Below the pieces are notes generated by a model. That model searched no databases. It was given only the letters and a program-made list of their open reading frames with translations, and had not been told where the DNA came from. 64,000 nt of DNA from Chryseobacterium panacisoli (lineage in GTDB: Bacteria > Bacteroidota > Bacteroidia > Flavobacteriales > Weeksellaceae), in NCBI RefSeq assembly GCF_008274625.1, contig NZ_VTRU01000005.1, forward strand, positions 1-64,000, written 5' to 3'. A program made the position numbers and the translations under genes. How positions within the stretch are numbered: position 1 is the first letter of the stretch; every line of letters starts with the position of its first letter. Shown in pieces: positions 47,481-56,519 of this stretch.

Positions 47481-47726
47481 ATGGAAAACCAAGAATTATT
47501 CAACAAAGTGTATGCTATTTTAGCAGATATTGCAGAATGCGATATTAATATGATTAAACCTGATACAGACCTGTTAAATGAAATAGGAGTTACTTCTCTT
47601 ATGGGATTGGAAGTTTTGGTTGAGCTGGAAAGAGAATTCGACATCAGCTTAGATGAAGGAATCCTGATCAAAATGAAGACGCCGAAAGATATCGTAGACG
47701 TTCTGGAAGAAGAATTGGCCGTTTAA
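47481..47726 (+). CDS. acyl carrier protein
   Basis: 81 residues from ATG 47481 (an upstream in-frame extension overlaps the PqsC-like gene in another frame and is unlikely). Acidic four-helix ACP with the phosphopantetheine Ser in EIGVTSLMGLEVLVELE; Thr replaces the usual Asp before SL. It would hold the growing chain made by the KAS II/CLF, FabG and FabZ proteins of this cluster. A separate ACP argues that the side chain is not simply drawn from primary fatty acid synthesis. Two hairpins follow the gene and could raise its transcript level over downstream genes. Confidence 0.85.
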   Translation: MENQELFNKVYAILADIAECDINMIKPDTDLLNEIGVTSLMGLEVLVELEREFDISLDEGILIKMKTPKDIVDVLEEELAV

Positions 47727-47740
47727 GAATACAAAACACA

Positions 47741-47780
47741 ATCTTTGGGTTTTACCAGCGTGTCGGGCCCAAAGATTTTA
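47741..47780 (+). terminator. intracluster terminator or attenuator after the ACP gene
   Basis: 9-bp stem ATCTTTGGG / CCCAAAGAT, 18-base loop, followed by TTTTAATAG, 15 bases after the ACP stop. Partial termination would favour high ACP expression. Confidence 0.6.
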
Positions 47781-47855
47781 ATAGATTTTGACTTTTCACC
47801 AATATTAATACAGCCATTAATGTTGGTTCATAACAGACATCCGTAATTAAAAATA

Positions 47856-47875
47856 CTCACTTTAAAAAAAGTGAG
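47856..47875 (+). terminator. second hairpin before the CrtI-like gene
   Basis: 8-bp stem CTCACTTT / AAAGTGAG with an AAAA loop, 43 bases before the next start; then GGTTATTTCTTTT. Could be a terminator, processing site or RNA stabiliser. Confidence 0.45.
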
Positions 47876-47917
47876 GGTTATTTCTTTTGGAAAAAATAAA
47901 ACAAAATAATCTAAATA

Positions 47918-49411
47918 ATGATTGAAAATTTAGAAGTCGATGAATTAGTAATAGGTGCAGGACTTTGTGGCCTTATGTACGGTATTTCTGCAGTTACCGA
48001 AGGAAGCTCGGTTGCCATCAGCGAAGCCCATCATAAAGTAGGAGGTTATGCTACCAATTTTTATCGGAACAAAAGAAAATTTGTTTTTGACTGCAGCCAA
48101 CATAAAGTAAGCGGACTCAAAGAAAATGTTGGAAACCTATGGAATACCCTTAAAAGACTCGAACTACAGTCATTACTGGACGAATTCGAATTGCATGAAG
48201 AAATTGGAACAGTAGTGTATAAAAACCAATTCATCAAACTTCCCTCTGAGCCGGAAGACATAAAAAAAACACTCATTACCCATTTCCCGGATGAATTGGC
48301 AGGAATAGAAAAACTATTTCAGGATATAGAATCTCACGGATATCAGCATTATATGTTTTTTAGAAAACTGATGAATGAATATACCATAAACAGGGATATT
48401 TTGAGAGAAAGCAGAGGCTTATCAAAAATTACAGCCCGTGATTACTTTCAATCCATTTTCAAAGGACCGGACATTGTAGAAGTACTCAGTCCCATTGCTA
48501 TTTATTCAGGTTCTATTTCCAATGAAGTCAATGCCTTTTATTTTCTTCATTGCCTTTATGCCATGTTCTATGGCGGCCCTGCATTTATGAAAGGAACCGG
48601 ACAGCGTATCTCGGATCTGCTGTTAAAAGAATTTGTAGACCGCGGCGGAATTCTTCTGAAGAAAAACCAGGTGCATGAGATGGAAGATATGGGCGACCAT
48701 ATGCTGGTAACCACCCGGAAAAATACAGTAAAGACCAAAAGAGTCATCGCGACCTGCCCTCCCGAAGATGTAGTAAGAATGCTGAAAAAAGATGAAAAGT
48801 CTCAGGAATTTAAAGAAGTTCTCGAAAACTTTACTGTTGGATGGGGACATTTTTGTGTATTTGCTGTACTTTCTGTTCCACCCGATGAACTGGGAATTAG
48901 CTCACCAGAATACCTTTTGGTCTCCGACACGGGTGATGACTTTACAGAAGAAGATTTTGAGAACGACCGGTATTATGACCTTTTTACCCTGAGTGTCAGC
49001 AATTATCACCGGGTAGACCCGGAAGGCGGCTATATTCTCCAGTTTATAGTTCTGGATCATGGAGACCGCTGGTTCCACCTGTCCGAAGAAGAATATAATC
49101 AGAGAAAAGATAAAATTCAGGAAAAACTGATCAAAAGAGTTCTTAAAACCTTTCCTCAGATAGAAGACAAGCTGATCTATACAGAATCTTCAACTCCGAA
49201 GACCAATTACAAATTTACACTGGCTACCAAAGGTTCGGCTTTCGCCTACAAAATGCTTCCAAAAACCAATTTAGGGCTATTGAGCAACTTCCCAAATGAC
49301 AAAGTAAAACTGGTAAGCACATGGTCCGGAGGTCCCGGCTATGAAACCGCAATGTGTTTCGGATTTACACAAGGAAAACTATTAAATATGGAAAAAACAC
49401 AAAATATATGA
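47918..49411 (+). CDS. CrtI/phytoene desaturase-like FAD-dependent oxidoreductase
   Basis: 497 residues. The N-terminal FAD motif is VIGAGLCGLMYG followed by the CrtI-type ISEAHHKVGGYATNF. The C-terminal FAD contact region has STWSGGPGYETAMCFG. Proteins of this family desaturate or isomerise polyene chains and are also found as retinol-saturase or amine-oxidase relatives. It has no role in known Pqs pathways. Placed after the ACP and overlapping the AurF-like gene by four bases (ATGA), it probably tailors the side chain or the ring, for example by desaturation. Substrate unknown. Confidence 0.7.
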   Translation: MIENLEVDELVIGAGLCGLMYGISAVTEGSSVAISEAHHKVGGYATNFYRNKRKFVFDCSQHKVSGLKENVGNLWNTLKRLELQSLLDEFELHEEIGTVVYKNQFIKLPSEPEDIKKTLITHFPDELAGIEKLFQDIESHGYQHYMFFRKLMNEYTINRDILRESRGLSKITARDYFQSIFKGPDIVEVLSPIAIYSGSISNEVNAFYFLHCLYAMFYGGPAFMKGTGQRISDLLLKEFVDRGGILLKKNQVHEMEDMGDHMLVTTRKNTVKTKRVIATCPPEDVVRMLKKDEKSQEFKEVLENFTVGWGHFCVFAVLSVPPDELGISSPEYLLVSDTGDDFTEEDFENDRYYDLFTLSVSNYHRVDPEGGYILQFIVLDHGDRWFHLSEEEYNQRKDKIQEKLIKRVLKTFPQIEDKLIYTESSTPKTNYKFTLATKGSAFAYKMLPKTNLGLLSNFPNDKVKLVSTWSGGPGYETAMCFGFTQGKLLNMEKTQNI

Positions 49412-50433
49412 GCAATCTAAAGAAAAAAACACTAAGCCCAAAGTTTACCCTCTTACTAGAAAAACTGAATAAAGCTTCCGAAAAAAAACAGATGAGCCTC
49501 CTTCTGGATCATCCTTGGGACGAACCTGTAGAAAGCGCCTGGCTGAAAAAAAGAGAAAATATTGCGATCTACGGAACACCTTATTATGACCTTGCTACAG
49601 AAGAAGAAAGAAGGCTTTTATCCGTCTATGAAACAGGTTCATGGTGGTACACTTTCATCGTATTCGAAAACCTTGTGTCAGAATACTATATGAAAATCGT
49701 CAATCATGGCTCCCTTAAAAAATTTCCCGAAGTCGTAAAATACATACATCATTTCTGCAAAGAAGAAATAGTGCATGCAATGGTCTTCAAAAAGGCAATG
49801 GCCCATTTTCAGATTACCCCCTTCCCGAGCCCTTTAAACCTTAGAGAAATATACAGCCACAATGCCTCAATGTCCGAATTTCCCCTAAAGGCCATCTACC
49901 TTACCATTCTTATTGAATGGCTGGCAGAAAACAATGCAATGGAAGACTGCAACAGCAAGGAAATTTCCCCCTTATCAAGAGCTGTAGCGGTAGAACATCA
50001 TAAAGAAGAAGCAAGACATATAGAATGGGGCAAAAATATGATCCGTGAGTTTATAGATATGGTTCCTGAATTTTTGAAAGAAGCACAGGAAAGTACAGCT
50101 CCAATGCTTAGAAGCATGCTTGATATGTCGGTCTGTAGTATTGTGGTGTATTCCCGCGTTGGCTTTCAGAATCCTGCATTCAGAGATTATAAAAAACTGA
50201 TTCCTGCCGTGTTGGAAAGTGAAAACCGCCAGAAAATCAATTCCAGAATTATGGCTCCCCTGATGAGATACTTCCTGGAACTTGGAATCTGCGATCCTAA
50301 TGATGATGAAAACATGAAAGTATGGAGAGACAACAGATTTGAAAAAGATGTGGAAGATGCTGTAGAATATTTCAGAAAAAAATCTGCCGCAACAGAGGAT
50401 ATAGATAATGTAATGAACAAAAACTACGACTAA
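49408..50433 (+). CDS. AurF-like non-haem diiron oxygenase
   Basis: 341 residues from ATG 49408, which overlaps the previous stop. The diiron ligands expected for AurF-type N-oxygenases are present: a Glu at about 87, E120xxH123 (CKEEIVHAM), a Glu at about 170-174, His197, E201xxH204 (EHHKEEARHIEW). The extra His four residues before the last Glu is a feature of AurF (a seven-ligand site). AurF oxidises the amine of 4-aminobenzoate to nitro. In this cluster it could oxidise the anthranilate nitrogen or the acyl chain. Its stop and the PqsD-like start overlap (TAATG). Confidence 0.75.
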   Translation: MSNLKKKTLSPKFTLLLEKLNKASEKKQMSLLLDHPWDEPVESAWLKKRENIAIYGTPYYDLATEEERRLLSVYETGSWWYTFIVFENLVSEYYMKIVNHGSLKKFPEVVKYIHHFCKEEIVHAMVFKKAMAHFQITPFPSPLNLREIYSHNASMSEFPLKAIYLTILIEWLAENNAMEDCNSKEISPLSRAVAVEHHKEEARHIEWGKNMIREFIDMVPEFLKEAQESTAPMLRSMLDMSVCSIVVYSRVGFQNPAFRDYKKLIPAVLESENRQKINSRIMAPLMRYFLELGICDPNDDENMKVWRDNRFEKDVEDAVEYFRKKSAATEDIDNVMNKNYD

Positions 50434-51425
50434 TGAATACTGTCATATCCGGATTTGGTTATGCTCTGCCCTCTGCAACCATAGACAACAAAACAATTGT
50501 TGAATGGATGAATACCACGGAAGAATTCATAGAAACCCGTACAGGCGTGCTCACCAGACAACATATTTCTGAAAATGAAAGCACAGGCGTATTAATGGTA
50601 GAAGCCTGCAAAAAAGCAATTGAAAAAGCCAATCTCTTACCGGAAGATATCGATATGCTGATTGTAAATACATTGAGTCCTGATTACCATGATCCGTCTC
50701 AGGCCTGCCTGATTCAGCCAATGCTTTCTCTGAAAAATACAATTCCCGTATTTGATATCCGGGCGCAGTGTAGTGGGCTTATTTATGGAATGGACATCGC
50801 AAGACAATTTATAGCAACCGGAACTCATCAGAATATATTAGTCTGCTGCGGAGAAGCTTTATCAAAAAGAATGGACTATTCTGATGAGGGCAGAAACCTC
50901 TCTATATTACTTGGTGACGGCGCCGGAGCTGTTGTGCTAAGTGCTTCAGAAGATCAGAACAAAGGAATTCTGGATGCTGCAATACACGCTGATGGAAGTT
51001 ATTTTGAACTGCTTTGGACAGAAAGTCCCGGTACATCAGGCAAAACCTTCAGCGGAGATGAGAGCAAATGTTCCTATTTCCGGATGAACGGCAAAGCCAT
51101 GTTTAAACATGCAGTAGAGAAATTCACTGAAGTAACAGTACAGACATTGAAAAAGCACAATCTTTCCATGGAAGATATAGATGTTATTATTCCCCACCAG
51201 CCCAATATGAGAATTTTGGATGCAGTGATAAATAATCTGGGAATTCCAAGAAATAAGGTACAGATCAATGTACATAAATATGGAAATATTGCTTCCGGTT
51301 CTTTACCCACCACTTTGAGTGAATATATGGAGAATACTCCTCCGGAAGAAAGAGAAGGAAAGCTGGGACTTATAGTGGGATATGGCTCCGGAGCGACATG
51401 GGGAAGTGTTTTATATAAATTCTAA
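50433..51425 (+). CDS. PqsD-like KAS III (complete Cys-His-Asn triad)
   Basis: 330 residues. Triad Cys113 (IRAQCSGLIYG), His255 (IIPHQPNMR), Asn285 (HKYGNIASG); PqsD has 112/257/287. In the Pqs pathway this enzyme condenses anthraniloyl-CoA with a malonyl unit to 2-aminobenzoylacetyl thioester. FabH-like priming of the chain-elongation set is the alternative role. Position immediately before the PqsE-like gene supports the PqsD assignment. Gap to the next gene is 11 bases. Confidence 0.75.
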   Translation: MNTVISGFGYALPSATIDNKTIVEWMNTTEEFIETRTGVLTRQHISENESTGVLMVEACKKAIEKANLLPEDIDMLIVNTLSPDYHDPSQACLIQPMLSLKNTIPVFDIRAQCSGLIYGMDIARQFIATGTHQNILVCCGEALSKRMDYSDEGRNLSILLGDGAGAVVLSASEDQNKGILDAAIHADGSYFELLWTESPGTSGKTFSGDESKCSYFRMNGKAMFKHAVEKFTEVTVQTLKKHNLSMEDIDVIIPHQPNMRILDAVINNLGIPRNKVQINVHKYGNIASGSLPTTLSEYMENTPPEEREGKLGLIVGYGSGATWGSVLYKF

Positions 51426-51436
51426 TTCATAATACC

Positions 51437-52315
51437 ATGTGGATCAATAAAACAGGAAATATAAACAACTCTTTAGCCATCTTGGGAACAATATCCAACC
51501 CGGTTTATCTGGTAAAAGAAAATCAGGAATACATACTGGTAGAAGGAGGATTAACCCGGGATGCCAAAACTCTGCTGGCACAATTGAAAAAACATGTTTC
51601 TGATCTGTCATTAGTCAGACACTGGTTTATTACACACTCCCATTATGATCATTGCGGAGCTATAGAATCTCTTTATCCTTATCTGAAGCATGTAAAACTA
51701 TATGCCTCGGAAAATGCAGTGAAAAACTTCCGTAATGAAAAATATGTAAAAAGGATTCGTCAGCTCAATGCCCTGATCTCAGATAAAGAGATTAAAAAAT
51801 TTCCGGCGGACTTACAACAGATTCCTTTCATCATTCTGAAAGATAAAGAACAAATAGAAACGGAATCTGGAATCTGGGAAGTAATCTATACTCCGGGCCA
51901 TAGTCCATGTTCTGTGAGTATTCATTATAAAGAAAAAGACATTTTGTTTGTATCGGATGCCCTAGGGGAAATTATCAATACAAAAAAATGGTTTCCATTG
52001 GCTTTTGATCATGTAAGACAATTTATAGACAGCATCAATAGATTGGGAGATTTGTGTGCCGAGACCGTTGCTTTAGGACACAATGGTATCCTTACAAGTG
52101 TGGAGGCCCTATCTGCCCCAGTCTGCAGCCTTCTTGGGTGTAACGAATTGATAGAGTTTGTTGCCCTACATAAAGATTATTTATCAGAAGAAGAATTGGT
52201 GGATCACGTATGCACAAAATATAAAGTGATGGATCATTCCTTCATTCCGGATAAAGTATACAGAAAAAGTATAGAACTATTAATCTCTCATTTAAAAACA
52301 GAATCATTCGTATGA
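51437..52315 (+). CDS. PqsE-like metallo-beta-lactamase-fold thioesterase
   Basis: 292 residues, close to PqsE (about 301). All seven metal ligands are present with PqsE-like spacing: H67, H69, D71, H72 (THSHYDHCGA), H155 (TPGHSPCS), D174 (FVSDALGE), H215 (ALGHNGI). A helical C-terminal extension follows, as in PqsE. The expected reaction is hydrolysis of 2-aminobenzoylacetyl-CoA to 2-aminobenzoylacetate. The gene overlaps the PqsL-like monooxygenase by four bases (ATGA), matching the known order of reactions. Confidence 0.8.
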   Translation: MWINKTGNINNSLAILGTISNPVYLVKENQEYILVEGGLTRDAKTLLAQLKKHVSDLSLVRHWFITHSHYDHCGAIESLYPYLKHVKLYASENAVKNFRNEKYVKRIRQLNALISDKEIKKFPADLQQIPFIILKDKEQIETESGIWEVIYTPGHSPCSVSIHYKEKDILFVSDALGEIINTKKWFPLAFDHVRQFIDSINRLGDLCAETVALGHNGILTSVEALSAPVCSLLGCNELIEFVALHKDYLSEEELVDHVCTKYKVMDHSFIPDKVYRKSIELLISHLKTESFV

Positions 52316-53466
52316 ATCAAAATCCAAAATATACAGAATATGACGTTTGCATTGTAGGAGCAGGAATTGCCGGTATTTTCCTGGCCTGGCTGCTTGGTTC
52401 ACAAGGAAAAAAAATCCTGATTTTAGAAAAAAATGCTAAAGTCAATATGAATGGTGCCGATATTTTAAAGCCTTCCGGAATTAATGTCCTTGAAAAACAC
52501 GGACTGCTACAGGAACTTATGAATAAGGAATGCAGAGTGAGAGATCAGCTCAGCGTTTTTTATAATGGCATTCAGGTCGATCACATCAATTATAAGGCAG
52601 AAAACGAAAGAGGATATTTCATGGTTTGTCCATACAGTGTTTTACTGGAAACGATTTATGATAAAATTCAGGCCATCAAAACCATAGAACTTTTGGTCAA
52701 TCAATCCGTTTCAAAAATTAATGAAGTGGAAAACGGGGTCTATGTAACCCTTAATTCAGGAGAAGAGATTTTCAGCAATATCCTTATCGGAGCGGACGGA
52801 ACCAAATCCATTGTAAGAGAATATGCGGGAATAAAATCCCATTTCGACTATTACGATCATGTGATGTATTTCAACAAATACCCTATTACATCAAGTGTAG
52901 AAGAGCTCAACCGATTGTATGTAGACAAAAACGGAGGGCTCGCCTATTTCTACCCGATCAACAATACAGAAGCCCGATGTGTTTTAGGATTTAATATGGA
53001 AGAAGGGAAAAACCTGAAAGAATCCGGAAACAAAGAAACTTTGATCAACCGACTGAAAACATTTGTTACCCAAAGTGATGACATGTTAAACCAGATCAAT
53101 TCACTGGACAATTTCCTCACTTTTCCCTTATGCAGAATGCATTCTGAACAATACTTTAAAGGAAGGGTACTCCTTTTGGGAAATGCGGCACATTCCATCC
53201 ATCCCATTACGGGACAGGGAATGAACCTGGCTATTGAAGATACAGGAGAACTGTTCATCTGGCTTTCAAAGTATTTTGACTGTGAGATTTCTTTGGAAGA
53301 AGCACTGGCAGGATATCAGGAGCAGCGTTTTGAACTTAACCGTAAAGTTCTTGCTTATGGTCATCGCCTGGCAGGCAGTTTTGGAAGCGCAGAAGATTTT
53401 ATGAACAGCCTTAATTCCAAAATACAGACCAGCAGCAGAGACCTTTCCATACTCAATAAGATTTAA
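52312..53466 (+). CDS. PqsL-like flavin monooxygenase (class A)
   Basis: 384 residues. FAD motifs: VGAGIAGIFLAWLLGSQGK, then IGADGTKSIVR and LLGNAAHSIHPITGQGMNL. Several stretches are what I recall of PqsL rather than PqsH: NGADILKPSGI, ERGYFMVCP, NGGLAYFYPI, LEEALAGYQEQRFELN. PqsL N-hydroxylates 2-aminobenzoylacetate, which directs the route to 2-alkyl-4-hydroxyquinoline N-oxides. The translational overlap with the PqsE-like thioesterase, which would release its substrate, fits this. A PqsH-like ring hydroxylase is less likely. Confidence 0.8.
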   Translation: MNQNPKYTEYDVCIVGAGIAGIFLAWLLGSQGKKILILEKNAKVNMNGADILKPSGINVLEKHGLLQELMNKECRVRDQLSVFYNGIQVDHINYKAENERGYFMVCPYSVLLETIYDKIQAIKTIELLVNQSVSKINEVENGVYVTLNSGEEIFSNILIGADGTKSIVREYAGIKSHFDYYDHVMYFNKYPITSSVEELNRLYVDKNGGLAYFYPINNTEARCVLGFNMEEGKNLKESGNKETLINRLKTFVTQSDDMLNQINSLDNFLTFPLCRMHSEQYFKGRVLLLGNAAHSIHPITGQGMNLAIEDTGELFIWLSKYFDCEISLEEALAGYQEQRFELNRKVLAYGHRLAGSFGSAEDFMNSLNSKIQTSSRDLSILNKI

Positions 53467-53474
53467 AAATAATT

Positions 53475-54230
53475 ATGCAAATAGATTTATCAGACAAACA
53501 TTTTTTAGTAACAGGAGGCGGAAGAGGAATCGGCAGAGCCATTGTTCAGCAGTTGCTTTCATCGGGAGCATCCGTATCATTTACCTATAATCATGGGAAA
53601 GAAACAGCAGAAGCGTTTTTGGACAAACTTTCAGCTGAATTTCCGGGTAAGGCAATGCTTTACCAGGCTGACATAAAAGATGAAGAACAATCAAATTCTT
53701 TAATCGCCGAAATTGAAAAATCTGCATTAGGTCCGCTATACGGCTTAGTAAACAATGCAGGAATCACAATGGATGCCCCTTTTTTCAGCATGACCACCGA
53801 TATGTGGACCAGCGTACTGGAAACCAACCTGAATGGGACCTATTACCTCACAAAAGCAGTGATAAGATCTTTCATCCGAAAGAAAAATTCAAAAATCATC
53901 AATATATCATCTGTTTCAGGAGTAAGAGGAGCAGTGGGACAGGCCAATTACGGAGCAACTAAAGCAGCTGTTATCTCTTTAACCAAAACACTGGCTCTGG
54001 AATTTGCAAAATTCAACTTACAGGTAAATGCTGTTGCCCCGGGATTTATTGATACCGAAATGGTAGCCAAAATGAATGAACAGGACAAAAAGAAAATAGA
54101 TCAGATGATCCCCATGAAAAGAATGGGAAAAACGGAAGAAGTTGCTGAGCTGGTAACCTTTCTGTGCTCGGACAAAAGCAGCTATATCACTGGGCAGACA
54201 TTCATCATCGATGGAGGATTAACTTTATAA
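53475..54230 (+). CDS. fabG: FabG-like 3-oxoacyl-ACP reductase
   Basis: 251 residues. Rossmann motif TGGGRGIGRAI, NNAGITMD, catalytic Ser in NISSVSGVRG, YGATK (YxxxK), and the FabG-type end SSYITGQTFIIDGG. NADPH-dependent reduction of 3-oxoacyl-ACP to 3-hydroxyacyl-ACP. As an additional copy inside the cluster with its own KAS II, CLF-like protein, dehydratase and ACP, it should serve side-chain synthesis. It starts eight bases after the monooxygenase stop. Confidence 0.85.
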   Translation: MQIDLSDKHFLVTGGGRGIGRAIVQQLLSSGASVSFTYNHGKETAEAFLDKLSAEFPGKAMLYQADIKDEEQSNSLIAEIEKSALGPLYGLVNNAGITMDAPFFSMTTDMWTSVLETNLNGTYYLTKAVIRSFIRKKNSKIINISSVSGVRGAVGQANYGATKAAVISLTKTLALEFAKFNLQVNAVAPGFIDTEMVAKMNEQDKKKIDQMIPMKRMGKTEEVAELVTFLCSDKSSYITGQTFIIDGGLTL

Positions 54231-54244
54231 AAAACACAAAACAG

Positions 54245-55486
54245 ATGAAAAGAATCGTAATTACAGGGATGGGTGTAGTAAGCCCTTTAGCCTGTGAAAA
54301 AGGAACCTTTTGGGAAAAAATCCTGAATGGAGAATCAGGAGTCGGAGACCTTACAAAACTGGAGCCCTCCACCTATAAAGGAGTTACCCGCGCTGCTGAA
54401 GTAGACTTGGAAAAAGATTATAAGAATACTGAATTGCTGGAGCATTTTAAGCCTTATGGTAAAGCCGTTACTTATGCTGCCGCCGCAATAGACATGGGTC
54501 TGAAAGATGCCGGTTTTGAAAAATTCACTAAAAAAAATAATTACGGAGTTATTCTGGGTACTACAAACGGCAACCAGGATATTGTAGAAAGAATTGTAGA
54601 TCAGTGGAATCTGGAAATGAAACATGAAGACCTTTCATCTGAAGCTGCAAAAACACTTACTTATTTCAGACCGGTTGAATTAAGTGCCAGTATAGCAAAA
54701 TATTACAATCTCGGCGGAACAAATATGGTAATTCCTACAGCATGTGCAGCAGGAAATTATGCTATCGGCACCGCCTATTCTATGATTCGTGAAGGCAGAT
54801 CTTCCCTGATTATTGCAGGAGGAGCTGACCCTTTTACACGGTCCTGCTACACCGTTTTTTACAGATTGGGAGCCATGTCAAAAGACAACTGCAAACCTTT
54901 TGATCAGAACAGGAACGGAATGATTGTAGGAGAAGGAGCTGCTGTTTTAGTATTGGAAGAACTGGAACATGCATTAGCAAGAGGAGCTAAAATATATGGC
55001 GAAATCAAAGGATACGGCTTAGCCTGTGATGCCTATGATCCTACAGCCCCTGATCCTGAAGGTTCCGGTGCTACCCTGTCTATGAACAATGCAATAAAAT
55101 CAAGCAATATTGATAGAGAGAACATCACTTATGTAAGCGCCCACGGAACAGGAACAAAAGCCAATGATTCCCATGAGGTAAATGCGATGCGTAATGTTTT
55201 CGGAGAAGAAATAGATTCTTTATATGTCAATGGAATCAAATCCATGTTAGGACACTGCATGGGAGCAGCCAGTGCATTGGAAGCAGTAACGGCTACTCTT
55301 TCCCTACATCATCAAAAAGTTCCCAGAAACCGCAATACAGAAAAAATTGATGAAGCTTTCAATACTCATTTTCATATCCAGCCATCCTCAGAAATCGAAA
55401 ATAAAGTAGATCATGTTCTTAGTAATTCTTTCGCTTTTGGCGGAAATATATGCAGCGTAATATTCAGTAAATATGATAGCAAATAA
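54245..55486 (+). CDS. fabF: beta-ketoacyl-ACP synthase II (FabF-like, KS-alpha)
   Basis: 413 residues from ATG 54245; the open frame extends upstream to 54164 into fabG and is not used. Catalytic Cys167 (IPTACAAGNYAIG), His300 (VSAHGTGTKANDS), His337 (SMLGHCMGAASA). It elongates the ACP-bound chain with malonyl-ACP. The stop overlaps the start of a second KAS-like gene that lacks both His residues, an arrangement typical of KS-alpha/KS-beta (chain length factor) pairs of type II PKS and aryl-polyene systems. Confidence 0.85.
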   Translation: MKRIVITGMGVVSPLACEKGTFWEKILNGESGVGDLTKLEPSTYKGVTRAAEVDLEKDYKNTELLEHFKPYGKAVTYAAAAIDMGLKDAGFEKFTKKNNYGVILGTTNGNQDIVERIVDQWNLEMKHEDLSSEAAKTLTYFRPVELSASIAKYYNLGGTNMVIPTACAAGNYAIGTAYSMIREGRSSLIIAGGADPFTRSCYTVFYRLGAMSKDNCKPFDQNRNGMIVGEGAAVLVLEELEHALARGAKIYGEIKGYGLACDAYDPTAPDPEGSGATLSMNNAIKSSNIDRENITYVSAHGTGTKANDSHEVNAMRNVFGEEIDSLYVNGIKSMLGHCMGAASALEAVTATLSLHHQKVPRNRNTEKIDEAFNTHFHIQPSSEIENKVDHVLSNSFAFGGNICSVIFSKYDSK

Positions 55487-56519
55487 CATTTCAAATAACG
55501 ATATAGTAATTTCCATAATAGGCTTCAATAGTCCATACGGAACGGAGATTGACAATTATTTCTTCCGAAAAGAATCGGAAACGAAAGCTTTAATCATTGA
55601 AGATCATGATCCCCAGAAGTTTTTAAAACCAAAAGGACAGAGATTCCTTAACAAAGCGACATTGTTGTACTGTAATGCAGCATTTCATGCCATACATAAC
55701 AGGAGTTTAAGTTCGATAATCAATGAAGCTCCTGAAAGAATCGGGCTTTATGACGGCACTGAACTTTCCAACCTTGAAGACTGTTTTATCTTTGATTTAA
55801 CTGCAAAAAATCAAGGCCCGGACCGTGTAAGCCCAATGAAAGCTCCAAGCACCATTGCCAATGCAGCAGCCAGTCAGATGGCCATTCAGGCAGGAATAAA
55901 AGGTCCCAATTTCAGTGTATGTGCAGGGATGGCAGGAAGCCTTCAGGCTTTAGATATTGCTTCCCTCCATCTAAAACAAGGAATCACAGACTACGGAGTT
56001 ATTGCCTCTACAGAAGTCCGAAATGAATATCAGGAGTCTATCCGCAGGGGAAATGAAACCCTGCACAGACCAGTCTCCACCGAACTTGGAATTGCAATGG
56101 TTTTAGAACGTAGGGAAACTTTATCTGAAGCAGGCAGAAAACCTTTAGCCACAATAAAAAAGATACATTCTGAAACCCATACAGAGGATCTGCCGACAGA
56201 AGCATTTCTATATCAGAATATTTCAGGTATGGCAGCACTATTCAGTTTTGATACCATTATTTTTTCCGGAGGCACTTCGGTAATTGATGAAACTATTTTT
56301 GAAGAAGTGTTAAGAAAAAATGGACTGAGCACATCTGTCATTTATCCTGAAAACCTTTTTGGAGATAATGACAACGCCGGAGGTATGCTGGGAATAGCCT
56401 ATGCTGTTTCGGTATTCGAAGGAAAAAGCATTCACAAAACAGATCAGGAAAACATTCTGGTCCTTTCAGCAGACAAGGCAGGAACTGTAATTCTCACCAT
56501 AATAGAAAAAACAAAATAA
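55473..56519 (+). CDS. KAS-like chain length factor (KS-beta)
   Basis: 348 residues, shorter than a KAS II. The Cys position is kept (Cys150, NFSVCAGMAGSLQALDIA), but the His motifs are gone: VSAHGTGT is replaced by a IIFSGGTS-like strand and MLGHCMGAASA by FGDNDNAGGMLG. It overlaps the active KAS by 14 bases. Such partners form heterodimers with the active KAS and set chain length. Keeping a Cys while losing both His is unusual; many CLFs have Gln there. Confidence 0.75.
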   Translation: MIANNISNNDIVISIIGFNSPYGTEIDNYFFRKESETKALIIEDHDPQKFLKPKGQRFLNKATLLYCNAAFHAIHNRSLSSIINEAPERIGLYDGTELSNLEDCFIFDLTAKNQGPDRVSPMKAPSTIANAAASQMAIQAGIKGPNFSVCAGMAGSLQALDIASLHLKQGITDYGVIASTEVRNEYQESIRRGNETLHRPVSTELGIAMVLERRETLSEAGRKPLATIKKIHSETHTEDLPTEAFLYQNISGMAALFSFDTIIFSGGTSVIDETIFEEVLRKNGLSTSVIYPENLFGDNDNAGGMLGIAYAVSVFEGKSIHKTDQENILVLSADKAGTVILTIIEKTK

